Shown here piece after piece: positions 40,801-51,033 of a stretch of DNA of 64,000 bases. The stretch's first letter is position 1, and every line of letters starts with the position of its first letter. The notes beneath the pieces are model-generated. The model was not told the origin of the DNA. It worked only from the letters and a program-made list of their open reading frames with translations, and ran no database searches. The stretch is taken from assembly GCF_030704535.1 (NCBI RefSeq), contig NC_081807.1, positions 2,459,001-2,523,000 on the forward strand, given 5' to 3'. Source of the stretch: Vitis vinifera. Its lineage: Eukaryota; Streptophyta; Magnoliopsida; Vitales; Vitaceae. Both the position numbers and the translations under genes were made by a program.

Positions 40801-41282
40801 AGCAATTGTGCTCAAACTTTGTAAATCATCCACACAGTTTTAGTTTGACTATAAACACCAAGAGAATTTTCCAAGTATTTTCTTCATGCTTTCTTTTTTT
40901 CCCAATAAATGACAGCAGAGTGCCTCAAAATGGTAAACAAGGTTATTGCAACCATCTATCCAAATAGTGCCAGGGCAATACTACATTGCTGAACTGATAA
41001 TATTACTTTTTTTTCATCAGATAGGGGAAATTTCATTGATTGTTTTATTTATTTATTTTATAAGAAGTGAACCTTGTTCTTTGATTGATATATATATATA
41101 TATATGCATATATATTGAATCCCAGAATTCTTAGAGTCTCAGAATAGACACAAGCATACCAAACCTTCCATATTTTCAATATTCAAATTTCACCTAAAGG
41201 GACTTAACCTGGTTGCATGAATTAGTTAGCTCTGGAGGTATTCTTTGATCTAGTATTTAATAAAGAATCCTCTGATTTATGA
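40801..41282. other. 3' flank of the group A SAUR at 40354
   Basis: It is a copy of 37212-37689. A (TA)n microsatellite lies at about 41087-41105. No gene is seen. Confidence 0.5.
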
Positions 41283-41444
41283 ACTGCCAGCTAAATTGGT
41301 TGTTAGCTGTCGTCAAACCACAAAACAAATATAAGTAAATATCATACTCTGTATGCACCTTGATTCACTGATTAGCAACATAAAAAAACATTGCTACCAT
41401 GTATTTGTTTTTTGATGATGTAACATATCACATGGTTTTGCATC
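41283..41444 (+). promoter_or_regulatory. Orphan D-type SAUR upstream module 6
   Basis: It matches the group D upstream region, with CACATGGTTTTGCATC at 41429-41444. It is followed by inverted-repeat copy 5. Confidence 0.55.
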
Positions 41445-41468
41445 AACATTTTCCCCAGGAGATCAAGA

Positions 41469-42129
41469 GCTCTCAATTTTTGAGGCTCCTGCAAGCCCCA
41501 AGTCCTAATTGATAAGCAATATCAGGGATTTTGAACAGAATCAAAGACTCAAGGCAGCACTGTCAAATTCATATATGGGACTACAAACCATGTACTACTT
41601 TCCTCTGTTTTCCCAGCAGCCAAACACAGTGACAAACAAAAGAAACAGGGAAATGAAAACAAAACAACCTCTTTGTAAGTTGAGTTTTGAGTCAATCCAA
41701 GAGCTATAGCTGCTTGTCTCTCTTGTCTTAGTTTAGGGGTCTCCATGGATTTATCTGATGAAAACCACATTTTTGAAAAGTTCAGAACAGGAGCTATATA
41801 TATTGGTTTGGCTCAGAAACCCCATTTACAAACAGGTAACATTCTTTACATTTTTTTGTTTCTTTTTTTCTTATCACTGTGTTTGCTGCTGGGAAAACAG
41901 GGGAGGAGAAAGGTAACATACGGCTAATGATATCTTATATGAATTGTATAGTAGTCAATGAACAGAAGTCAAACATGTCTAGCTATCTTCAATTTTTGGC
42001 AAATCCCACCTGTTCCCTTTGCATTGTATGCAAGCCATGTGCCTTGTTTGGGTCCGAAACTCTGTCCCACATTCCTATGGGGGTCATCAACTAGAATGTG
42101 GGGATTGCAGGACCTTAAAAATTGATGGT
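41469..42129. mobile_element. Inverted-repeat (MITE-like) element, copy 5, with inner inverted repeat
   Basis: The outer arms (GAGCTCTCAATTTTTGAGG on the left; GACCTTAAAAATTGATGG on the right) pair as in copies 1 to 4. Inside is a second pair of about 50-base arms: TCCTCTGTTTTCCCAGCAGC at 41601 and its near-complement ending at 41904. Copies 1 to 3 keep the left inner arm only. This copy is therefore either the least deleted one or carries a second element. No transposase-like frame is seen. Confidence 0.5.
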
Positions 42130-42189
42130 AATGTTTTGGATTTTTAGTTTGGTTTAATCTCCATCTGCAGCCCCACGCATGAGGATCGT

Positions 42190-42499
42190 CAGTTTATGTG
42201 TGAAGGCATTAGATGACTTGTACATTTTGGGTTCTGAAGCCATGAATCTCTAAAATTCCCTAATGTACCCAATTGATATAAGTAGGCAAAGGGTCTGTTT
42301 GCAAATTGTTCCCTCCATGATCCATTTATTTCCAGTCTTTCTTCAGACTATCAATTGATAGTTTCCAGCTAAAGGGATTGGATCTATTGTCACAAAACCA
42401 CTTGGCAGATAGGACCAGATATACTGTGTGGCTGAGCTTTTGAGTCTTCATGCAGTACCTTCTCAGCCACTTCCTAAAGGCCCCTCCTTGTCCATGCAG
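42190..42499. other. Group B upstream module
   Basis: It is a copy of 29830-30156 and 38110-38435, ahead of the pseudogene at 42706. It is non-coding. Confidence 0.5.
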
Positions 42500-42705
42500 C
42501 ACATGGTTTTGCACCCAACCAAGCCTAACACAGAGAAGGTTACATTTAAGGCGCTGTGCTGGGAGTCCTAATATATATAATAGCTCAATTGCATTGCCTT
42601 CCACTCAGCACAACATCACCTTTCTAGTGTTCTAACTGCAAATCTCATTTCTTTCTCAACATCCTTGCTTGAATTATTCTCCCTCAAAATTGAGATTCGG
42701 ACAGC
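42500..42705 (+). promoter_or_regulatory. SAUR promoter, group B type (pseudogene at 42706)
   Basis: CACATGGTTTTGCA starts at 42500, 206 bases before the former start, and TATATAA lies at 42574-42580. It looks intact, so a non-functional transcript may be made. Confidence 0.62.
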
Positions 42706-43152
42706 ATAATCAGTCCCAAGAAGCTCATCAGAATGGCAAGGAAGTGGCAGAAGATGGCTGCCTTTGGAAGGAAAAGGATCTCATTACAAAGAATCAATGA
42801 GGGTGTGGATGAAGAAAGCTGCAGCACATCATCAGTGGCTGATAAAGGCCATTTTGTTGTTTACAGCTCTGACAGAAGACGCTTTGTGATTCCCTTGGCG
42901 TATCTTGACAGTGAAATCATGAGAGAGCTTTTCCAAATGTCTGAGGAGGAGTTTGGGATACAAAGTACAGGCCCCATCATACTGCCATGTGATTCAGTCT
43001 TTTTGGACTAGGTGATCTCATTCATCCAACGCGGTGTTGCTAAAGAGTTGGAGAGGGCTTTGATCATGTCCATAGCTCCCAGTAACTGCTCATCCTCTTC
43101 ATACTTCCACCAAGAACAGACCAATGAGCAATTACTCTTATGTGCCTGCTGA
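42706..43152 (+). pseudogene. SAUR pseudogene, group B (start lost, premature stop)
   Basis: The start codon is ATA at 42706-42708 where the near-identical gene at 38642 has ATG. At codon 102 the Tyr codon of FLDY is TAG (43009-43011). Otherwise the full 447 bases align without indels, ending in TGA at 43150-43152. An internal ATG at 42733 could start MARKWQKMAAFGRK, but the product would end after GPIILPCDSVFLD, missing the last third of the core. It lies at the first position of the 7.8 kb duplicated block; its counterpart at 50587 is intact. Confidence 0.9.
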
Positions 43153-44016
43153 AGAAAACTATACTTAAATTTTGTAAAATGATTCAACAAAATTTTTGTT
43201 TGATAACATATATAGTGAGAATTCTCAAAGCATGTTCTTCATGTCTTCTTGTCTTCCTCGTAATGATCACTTATTGCCACCAAACGATAAACTAGTTTCT
43301 GCAGTCATCTAATCAAGTATTTCCAGGACATAGCCATTACTCGATTTGTTTGCTTGGTAATGTCATCATCTAAACTATGAGGGAAAATGACACAAATTTA
43401 GAATAATCAAACACAAGATGACTCACTCACTGTTCTTTGTCAATTAATTAAAAGAAAGAAGATGCAGCTTATCAGATAGAATATGTGTAAAATGAAACAC
43501 AATAATTGCTGGCAATACGAATATGTTGAATGCTAAATTTCATTTAGCTGTATTTACTAGGAAATACCACAAATATCTACAGGTTCTCTATACTGTGCAC
43601 ATGGTACATTATTTAGATTTCTCATAGAAAGCATTGTAGAAGTGAAGAAAGAAAAATAATTTATAGAAGAACTCTACTGAGGGAAAACTTCAAAATCTCA
43701 TCCATATTGCCAGATATATTCTGATGAGCTCTCACAAACAGTGGACTGATGCTGTTGAAATACTATTCTCATCAGGGTTGATGAGTCGTTACTAGTTTCT
43801 TCTTATAACAAGTAATAGGAAATCAAGCAATTCCTGTTGAAACTACTGTCAAACTCACTCCAAAAGGTTGGTGCCAGCTAAATTGGATATGATGTGTTCT
43901 TAAAGCACATAAGTAGATAGGATGAAATCTCGTCCTTGGTATGTACCTTGATGCACTGATTTGAAACACGAAAAAACAAGATTATCATGCATTTGTTATT
44001 CAATAATATAACTTAT
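43153..44016. other. Spacer leading into a group D promoter
   Basis: It holds a 3' UTR motif (ATTTTGTAAAATGATTC), a segment shared with 39330 and 51260, and the real D-type upstream module from about 43870. Its copy in the second block is 51034-51779. No gene is seen. Confidence 0.5.
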
Positions 44017-44212
44017 TACATGGTTTTGTTCTAAAGAATTGGAACATGAGGGAATCTGCATTAATGGAGTATATCAAACCGTGTGAATATATAACTCACT
44101 CCCATTGCCTTCCACTCAACACCAGCAAAAACATTTCACAGTTCTAAGATCTGAGTCTTCTTTTCTCTTCTTTCTAAAACCATTCAGTCCATAATATACA
44201 GAGTAAGGCAGC
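44017..44212 (+). promoter_or_regulatory. SAUR promoter, group D type (gene at 44213)
   Basis: The element reads TACATGGTTTTG from 44017 (first base C to T), 196 bases before the ATG. TATATAA lies at 44088-44094. Confidence 0.6.
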
Positions 44213-44653
44213 ATGATAAGCCCCAAGAAGCTCAACAAAATGGCAAGGAAGTGGCAGAGGATAGCAGCCCTTGGAAGGAAAAGAATTTCTTCATCAAGAA
44301 CAAATAACAATGAGGATGCAAAAAGTTGCATTGCATCAGTGGCAAATAAAGGCCATTTTGTTGTGTACACTGCTGATCAGAGGCGCTTTATGATTCCCTT
44401 GGTGTTTCTCAGCAATAACATCTTCAGAGAGCTCTTCAGGATGTCTGAGGAGGAGTTTGGACTGCCTAGCAATGGGCCGATAACATTGCCTTATGATTCA
44501 GTCTTCATGGAGTACATAATCCCACTCATCCAACGAGGCATGGCTAAAGACATTGAGAAAGCTTTGCTAATTTCAATTGCAACCAGTCGCTGCTCACTGT
44601 CATCTTCCCATCAAGGACAAATGGGCCATCAGTTACTTCTTTGTGGCTACTGA
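44213..44653 (+). CDS. SAUR family protein, group D, 146 aa
   Basis: The best-preserved group D gene. It starts MISPKKLNKMARKWQR, then LGRKRISSSRT. The core is KGHFVVYTADQRRF, FRELFRMSEEEFGLP, NGPITLPYDSVFMEY (Cys95 of the LPCD motif is Tyr) and RGMAKDIEKAL; the end is LLLCGY. It is two residues shorter than groups A and B in the Ser/Thr linker. Its counterpart in the second block is 51977; the third group D member, at 35065, has lost its start. Confidence 0.92.
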   Translation: MISPKKLNKMARKWQRIAALGRKRISSSRTNNNEDAKSCIASVANKGHFVVYTADQRRFMIPLVFLSNNIFRELFRMSEEEFGLPSNGPITLPYDSVFMEYIIPLIQRGMAKDIEKALLISIATSRCSLSSSHQGQMGHQLLLCGY

Positions 44654-45486
44654 ATTAGTCTAATCCGTAATTGGTACTAATTAACACATCTACAGAATGA
44701 TATATTCTTTGATAATGCCCAAGATTTTTATCTCAATTGTCTTCCATTGTAGTGTAGTAGCTAGCCAAAGTAGAGCAACATCGATAACAGCAAGAGCAGA
44801 CATGATGTAAACAATTCAACAGAAGAATGCTATCCCACCAGATCTCTCTGCAAATATCATAACAGATATGATTCAAGTATCAACAAATCAAATTTCTTTT
44901 AAGAATCACTTATAATTTTATCTTAAAAACCCTCATTTCATGTGATCAGAGTAAAAAAGATGCTGGCACCAATGGTCCAAAACACAATCCTTTTGGTTCT
45001 CTGCAACCTGAAACTTAGAGCTATAAGTTTCTTCCTCTAATTACCTCTGTTCTTAAGACCGTGTCATGTCATTTTCTCCTTTCTCTTCCTTGCTCTCCAA
45101 GGTTAAAAGATGATGTCTACTTCCTCTGTTTCCTCGTCTCACTGATCAAATCATTTTAATTACACCTGCTTTGTACCAAACATGTCGAAAGATTAATTTG
45201 GTTACAGAGCATGAAACAGCTAAATTTTATTTTTCGATGTTAGAAGGACAAAGCATGTCTTGTTTTTTCTTTTCTGTTAAGCTACAATCCCTTGTGAGGA
45301 AAAAGATCATCTCATCTTTGTGAATTAAACACTTGGGCATGTTCTGAGCTAATGCTTTTTTCTATGCAGAAATGTGTAGTAGTGATGCAAATGGCGAAAA
45401 TGAAGAAAATTCTGGGAATTATTCGCAAGGTATATTATTAAGCTAAAAATTGTGTTGATCATTTGAAAAATCAAGCTATCATTAAT
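44654..45486. other. Spacer between convergent SAUR genes
   Basis: This is the shared 3' region of the plus gene at 44213 and the minus gene at 45487. It is duplicated at 52418-53321. No gene is seen. Confidence 0.5.
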
Positions 45487-45933
45487 TCAGTAACTACAAA
45501 CAAGTAATCTCGAGTTCATCTGTTCTTGGTGGGAAAAGAAAGAAGATGAGGACTGAGTGTAAGCAACTGATGTAAGCAAAGCTTTCTCCAGATCTTTAGC
45601 TACACCTCTCTGGACCAAAAAGATGATGTACTCCATGAAGAATGAGTCACAAGGAAGTGTGATAGGTCCGTCACTTGGCAGCCCAAACTCCGCTTCAGAC
45701 ATCTCAAAGAGCTCTCTGAAGATCTTGCTGTTGAGATAAACTATCGGAATCATGAATCGTCGTTGGTCAGCTGTGTAGACAACAAAATGGCCCTTATCAG
45801 CAACTGACGATGTACTACAATAGCCAGCATCCAAATCCTGATGGGTTCTTGGAAGAGAAATTCTCTTCCTCCTGATGGCAGCTACCTTCTGCCACTCCCT
45901 TGCCATCTTGATGAGTTTCTTGGGATTGATCAT
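45487..45933 (-). CDS. SAUR family protein, group E, 148 aa
   Basis: The start at 45933 reads MINPKKLIKMAREWQK (K to E in the basic helix, shared with its copy at 53322), then IRRKRISLPRT. The core is KGHFVVYTADQRRF, FRELFEMSEAEFGLP (A for the usual second E), DGPITLPCDSFFMEY and LEKALLTSV, with a Ser-rich tail ending LLVCSY. It is divergent with the group F gene at 46917 and convergent with 44213. It sits at the third position of the 7.8 kb block. Confidence 0.92.
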   Translation of the reverse strand: MINPKKLIKMAREWQKVAAIRRKRISLPRTHQDLDAGYCSTSSVADKGHFVVYTADQRRFMIPIVYLNSKIFRELFEMSEAEFGLPSDGPITLPCDSFFMEYIIFLVQRGVAKDLEKALLTSVAYTQSSSSFFSHQEQMNSRLLVCSY

Positions 45934-46916
45934 GCTTATTTTCTGGGTAAATTATAGAGAGCTTTGATGAAGCAAAGAAGGGAGACTTTGATTTTATAAG
46001 TCTAGGAAGGTATTGCTGTGTTGAGTGCAATGCAAATGGAAGTGGACTAGTTATATACTCACAAGGCCAGAAACAGTACAAAGGCATATCTTTCAATTTT
46101 TTGGGGATCAAATAAATACAAAACCATGTGCTGATTGGATCTCAGGGAGGGGTGGGCCTGTTTGGTTCTGTTCTGAAATCAATACATCAAGGCAGATCAT
46201 AGCAGAAGATACATCTCTCACCTATTTGCCAAGTGATCCACAGACATAATGGTCCAATCAGTTTAGCTGTCAGCTCATATAAACCACAGAAGGTTATGCA
46301 TGTGGGAATACAAACACATTGACCAAGGTACAATGGTAGCAACAAAAAAAAAAAGTGGCCCCTCATCTAACTAGGAATCACTTCAGACGGCTTACTACAA
46401 CAAGCCATTAGGTGTATCTAGTAAGAAAAATGGCTTCTGATGACCACCAGGCTATAGCCGACAACTAGCCTAGAGGTACAAGTTGAATTGATTCCTGGTA
46501 AGGTCAAGTACCACCCATTTTGGTAGATGTTTGAAGGATCTGTCTTAGCATTCCTGGACAATATGTCTTAGATTGATTTTTTTCCAGTATCCTTGAGCCT
46601 TAAACTGCTGTACTTTTTTCTCCTATGTATAGATGTCAATGAGCAGACAGCTAAGCTGAATGGATATGGCAAAATGTAGTAGATGTGTCTTCTTCTGTAA
46701 CCAGTATTGATGCAATGGTGGAAACATAGATGGAATAAGCATATGTTTTTCCATTGTTTCAGTCCCAGCAAAATGAATTTTACACTTACGTACTATCTTA
46801 TAGCCTTGTTAGTATATAAGTAACCTATTTCTATTAGCAATCCACTCAACACAGCAATACCATCTCATTTCTTTGATTCTTCCAAGTCTTCTCTCTAATT
46901 TAGCTGGAAAACAATC
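45934..46916. promoter_or_regulatory. Divergent SAUR promoter, groups E and F
   Basis: Minus side: TTATATA at 46051-46057 and CATGTG at 46125-46130 (CACATGGTTTTG on the gene strand, about 197 bases upstream). Plus side: TATATAA at 46813-46819. The −200 element of the group F side is barely recognisable (GCATATGTTTTTCC near 46739). The middle holds a distant copy of the group A upstream module. The whole is duplicated at 53769-54717. Confidence 0.6.
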
Positions 46917-47363
46917 ATGATCAGTCCCAAGAAACTCATCAAAATGGCAAGGAAGTGGCAGAAGGTAGCTGCCAGCTGGGGGAAGAGGATTTCTGTTCCA
47001 AGAATCGATCAGGGTCTGAATGCTGACTGTTGTAGTACATCATCAGTGGCTGACAAGGGCCATTTTGTAGTCTACACAGCTGACCGGAAACGCTTTATGA
47101 TTCCACTAGCCTATCTCAACACACAGATCTTCAGAGACCTCTTAAAGATGTCAGAAGAGGAGTTTGGACTGCCTAGTGATGGACCCATCACATTGCTTTG
47201 TGATTCATTCTTCATGGAGTACATTGTTTTCTTGATACAGAGAAGTGTAGCTAAAGATTTAGAGAAAGCTTTGCTTATGTCATTTGCTAACACTAGGTCC
47301 TCTCCTTCTTTCTTTTCCCACCAAGAACAGATGAAACCGAGATTCCTTGTTTGCAGTTACTGA
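46917..47363 (+). CDS. SAUR family protein, group F, 148 aa
   Basis: It starts MISPKKLIKMARKWQK, then ASWGKRISVPRIDQGL. The core is KGHFVVYTADRKRF, FRDLLKMSEEEFGLP (D for E at position 74), DGPITLLCDSFFMEY (Pro94 of LPCD is Leu) and RSVAKDLEKAL; the end is FLVCSY. The TATA box is intact. The copy in the second block, at 54718, is much more altered. Confidence 0.91.
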   Translation: MISPKKLIKMARKWQKVAASWGKRISVPRIDQGLNADCCSTSSVADKGHFVVYTADRKRFMIPLAYLNTQIFRDLLKMSEEEFGLPSDGPITLLCDSFFMEYIVFLIQRSVAKDLEKALLMSFANTRSSPSFFSHQEQMKPRFLVCSY

Positions 47364-48276
47364 ATTAAGGATAGCTCGATTTTGCAAATGATCAACTCAT
47401 TTACATCTTATAAAAATCCCAGGGCTCTTCTTCATATTTCATTATCTCAGCACTGAAAATGATCAAATTTGTTGGTTGAGAATTGCCTGATTTCTTTTCT
47501 TGTATTAGTCCTCTTTGTTGTGCCCATTATACTATCATTTATCAGAAACTTCCAAAAATCTTTCATTTCACAATTCAAATCAGTAGCAAACTTTACACTT
47601 CTTCCTCAGAATGGATTCCATCTCACCATCAAAGGTATGAAATATTGGAAAAAGTACTTTTTGATTCTGCAGAAACATCAGACCCCTGTCTCTGCTGATT
47701 ATAGGCTCAGACATAGTACAAATTAAAGGTAATAAAGCTAAATATTTAGTGGAATATTAGTTATAAATGTTCATTACGCAACAATAAAGAGCCACTATAA
47801 TGAGTAAGTAAAGTGAGTCTACAGGTTAAAAGAAAGCAGCTTTGCATAATTTACCTACCAAGCTTCCAAGCATGGTATCTTCACCTTCATTTTTTTCACA
47901 AAAACCTGCCATTTGAAAGTGATAAAAAATCTTCTTCCAAGTAGTTTTCAGACCTTTAGTGCCTAATGGAAATGAAGCAGGTTGGACCCAACATGTCGAA
48001 ATCCAGCTAAGAGGATACCAAAGAGTGGCTTTGATTGTCTTGACAGTGAATGAGAAAATGCTTTCTGCTCATGATTAAGCTTTGCCCAGCTCTCCAAAAG
48101 TCCCAATCAGGACTCACTGAACTCAGTTTTCACATATTTTTGAAGGTAACTGTGATTTATGAGCTGGAAGCTAAGATGATTGTCTCCAGTATGTTCTTTA
48201 ACCACCTAGCCGAAAGGATATACTCCTTTGCTATGCTTATCCATTCATTGATTCCCAACAGACCAATCCGACAAAT
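47364..48276. other. Spacer upstream of the group G gene
   Basis: A 3' UTR motif (ATTTTGCAAATGATC) lies at about 47382. The rest is repeated at 55162-56076. Short open frames here are not SAUR-like and differ between copies. No gene is seen. Confidence 0.5.
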
Positions 48277-48476
48277 CACATGTCTCTGCATCCTATAAAT
48301 CCCAACAGAAGAATGGTGCATTTAGTGGCCTGTATCCTCCCCTATGGATATATAACTCATTCACATCCGTCTCCTTTTACTCAGCCCAACAATACCATTT
48401 CAGTGTTCTAAGGTCTAAAACTTCCTTTTCTTTCAATCTCGAAGTTTCCCATCTCGATTTTACACATCCAAACAAA
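48277..48476 (+). promoter_or_regulatory. SAUR promoter, group G type (gene at 48477)
   Basis: CACATG at 48277-48282 overlaps a perfect AuxRE, TGTCTC, at 48281-48286. TATATAA lies at 48349-48355. In the duplicate at 56077 the same site reads CACATGGTTCTGCA and the AuxRE is absent. Confidence 0.68.
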
Positions 48477-48923
48477 ATGATCAGTGCCAAGAAGCTCATC
48501 AAAATGGCAAGGAAGTGGCAGAAGATGGCTGCCATCAGGAGGAAAAGAATCTCATTGCCTAGAACTAGTAGAGAAGTGGATGCAGAAAGTTGCAGTACAT
48601 CATCAACTGCTGAAAAGGGCCATTTTGTTGTATACAGTGCTGATGAGAGCCGCTTTGTTGTGCCCTTACCATATCTCAACAGCAACATCTTTAGGGAGCT
48701 CTTCAAGATGTCTGAAGAAGAGTTTGGACTGCCCAGCAATGGCCCCATCACTTTGCCCTGCGATGCAGTCTTCATTGAGTATATAATCTCTCTGGTTCAA
48801 CAATCCATTGCCAAAGACCTAGAGAAAGCATTGCTCACAGCCATAGCAACCGGGCGCTGCTTATCAACCTCCAATATCTGTCAAGAACAAGGAAACCAAC
48901 AATTGCTAGTTTGTAGATGTTAA
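48477..48923 (+). CDS. SAUR family protein, group G, 148 aa
   Basis: It starts MISAKKLIKMARKWQK, then IRRKRISLPRTSRE. The core is KGHFVVYSADESRF (DES for DRR, so less basic), VVPLPYLNSNIFREL, FKMSEEEFGLP, NGPITLPCDAVFIEY and QQSIAKDLEKALL; the end is LLVCRC. Its copy at 56262 is closely similar. The ADxSRF and SLVQQS features separate this pair from the rest of the array. Confidence 0.93.
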   Translation: MISAKKLIKMARKWQKMAAIRRKRISLPRTSREVDAESCSTSSTAEKGHFVVYSADESRFVVPLPYLNSNIFRELFKMSEEEFGLPSNGPITLPCDAVFIEYIISLVQQSIAKDLEKALLTAIATGRCLSTSNICQEQGNQQLLVCRC

Positions 48924-49926
48924 AGAAAATTATACTTTGGTTTTGTAAATGATCCATTGAATTGTATCCAAATGAGCTTACATACATAAAAGTAGTACTC
49001 TGAAATTACAGTTACACTCTCTTGCCAATCCCTTGATTGATCAATCTAATTCATAAGCTGTTTCTGAGGGTTCCTAAGGCTGATCCCAGCTTCATGGATG
49101 GATTTGAATAAGGGTCTGCTATCACTTCCATTAGCTTCTTCAACTTTTCTGACAAAGGCATTGCATCATGCTCAAAGCAGAGGCCAAAATTGATGAAAAT
49201 TCTGTACAACTCTAGTGGACAAAAGACAAGATTAAAGTTTTGAATTACACGCTATTAGCCCAAGGTTTCTAAAAGCTCTCAATCAAATTTTGATGATATC
49301 AAAACAAATGATTGGATTTAATCATTTTTCTCAAGTGTATGCAGGTGTTAGGGATCAAAATGCAAACCAATCAAGATTAAAGAGAAAGGAAGAACTCAAC
49401 TGACAATTTAAAGATGGCACAAAGGAAAAAGCACTATAAAGTCTCCCAGATTTACTTCTCAACTAGGTCTAGGTGCAATCAAAATGGACTCAAGCATAAT
49501 ATATTTTCAAAAAGCACCTTTGGCTAAGTTTTGGCTCAAGAAGTGATGGCATGCATGTGTGAACCGTTTGGGACCCTCAAAGTGCCACATTTTGGAAGTA
49601 GGAAGTTGGGTAGTCGCCCAGTTGCTAGTATTGGCACCCTCTAAGGTAGGCACAGGTCCAGAAGATTGAGCGATGGACAAAGTGATCAACCAGTTTAGTG
49701 AGAATTCTTACATAACAGCTAGATCATATCTGATATAAAAGGCTCTTGAACTTCATTTATAACTTCCAAACAACTTGAAAATCAATTATGATTATCTTTG
49801 ATGAGCCTTAAGTATCTCACGTGCAATCACTACCAAACTTACATATCTATTGATTGCATGATAAGAGTTTAGCCTTTCTTCCCTTGTACTTCATTGATCA
49901 TCACTGGCTCTTGATTTTCATTGTTT
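48924..49926. other. 3' spacer closing the first 7.8 kb block
   Basis: It holds the 3' UTR motif GTTTTGTAAATGATCC at about 48943, then non-coding sequence repeated at 56706-57700. Near 49927 the match to the second copy ends and inverted-repeat element sequence starts, marking the block junction. Confidence 0.55.
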
Positions 49927-50045
49927 TTGTATGTGGGACTACAAGCCCTGTACTACTTTCCCCTGTTTTTCCCTTGGGGATCATCAATTAGAATGTGGGG
50001 CTAGAAAGACCTTGAAAAATAGAGGGCAAAGTTTTGGATTTTTAG
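49927..50045. mobile_element. Partial inverted-repeat element at the duplication junction
   Basis: The sequence GTATGTGGGACTACAAGCCC to TTGAAAAATAGAGGGC matches the interior and right arm of copy 5 (from about 41570). The left arm is missing. It lies exactly between the two 7.8 kb blocks. Confidence 0.55.
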
Positions 50046-50079
50046 TTAGGTTTAATCTCCATGTGCAGGCCGACACACA

Positions 50080-50382
50080 AAGTTTCAGTTAATATTTGAG
50101 GCCCAAGATGGCTGGTGCATTATGTGGTCTTTTGGGTTCTAAAACCACGAATCTCTTCTTGAATCCCCATATGTACTCAATTGATATAAGCAGGCAAAGC
50201 ATCTGGTGGCACATTGTTCCCTCCATGATCTATTTATTTTCCAGTCCAGCTAAAGGGATTGGATCTATTGTCACTAAACCACTTGGCAGGTAGGACCGGG
50301 TATTCTGTGTGTGGCTGTGTTTTTGACTCTTCATGCAGTACCTTCTCAGCCACTTCCTAAAGGCCCCTCCTTGTCCATGCAG
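50080..50382. other. Group B upstream module
   Basis: It is a copy of the modules at 29830, 38110 and 42190, ahead of the gene at 50587. It is non-coding. Confidence 0.5.
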
Positions 50383-50586
50383 CACATGGTTTTGCACCCA
50401 ACCAAGCCTAACACAGAGAAGGTTACATTTAAGGCGCTGTGTTGGGGCTCCTAATATAAAATAGCTCAATTGTATTCCCTTCCACTCAGCACAACATCAC
50501 CTTTCTAGTGTTCTAACTGCAAATCTCATTTCTTCCTCATCATTCTTTCTTGAATTTTTCTCCCTCAAACTTGAGATTCAGATAGC
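50383..50586 (+). promoter_or_regulatory. SAUR promoter, group B type (gene at 50587)
   Basis: CACATGGTTTTGCA lies at 50383-50396, 204 bases before the ATG. The TATA box is shortened to TATAAA (50455-50460). Confidence 0.66.
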
Positions 50587-51033
50587 ATGATCAGTCCCAA
50601 GAAGCTCATCAGAATGGCCAGGAAGTGGCAGAAGATGGCTGCCCTTGGAAGGAAAAGGATCTCATTACAAAGAATCAACAAGGGTGTGAATGAAGATTGC
50701 TGCAGCACATCATCAGTGGCTGATAAAGGCCATTTTGTTGTTTACAGCTCTGATAGAAGACGCTTTGTGATTCCCTTGGCGTATCTTAACAGTGAAATCT
50801 TCAGAGAGCTTTTCCAAATGTCTGAAGAGGAGTTTGGGATACAAAGTGCAGGCCCCATCATACTGCCGTGTGATTCAGTTTTTTTGGACTACGTGATCTC
50901 ATTCATCCAACGCGGTGTTGCTAAAGAGTTGGAGAGGGCTTTGATCATGTCCATAGCTCCCAGTAACTGCTCATCTTCTTCATACTTTCACCAAGAACAG
51001 ACCAATGAGCAATTACTATTATGTGCTTACTGA
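50587..51033 (+). CDS. SAUR family protein, group B, 148 aa
   Basis: Open frame, MISPKKLIRMARKWQK to LLLCAY. Linker RINKGVNEDCC. The core is KGHFVVYSSDRRRF, FRELFQMSEEEFGIQ, GPIILPCDSVFLDY and RGVAKELERAL. It is the most typical surviving group B gene and the counterpart of the broken locus at 42706. Together with 38642 it would supply all group B function in this window. Confidence 0.94.
   Translation: MISPKKLIRMARKWQKMAALGRKRISLQRINKGVNEDCCSTSSVADKGHFVVYSSDRRRFVIPLAYLNSEIFRELFQMSEEEFGIQSAGPIILPCDSVFLDYVISFIQRGVAKELERALIMSIAPSNCSSSSYFHQEQTNEQLLLCAY

Noticed and set aside
46917-47363. Pro94 to Leu in LPCD as proof of a pseudogene
   Set aside because: The frame, start and promoter are intact. 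One residue change does not show loss of function, so it is kept as a gene.
48377-48775. Long minus-strand open frame (132 codons) over the SAUR at 48477; similar ones at 35025-35408, 58232-58705 and 33591-33887
   Set aside because: They are antisense shadows of SAUR coding sequence. They recur in every paralog because the sense protein is conserved and have no domain of their own.
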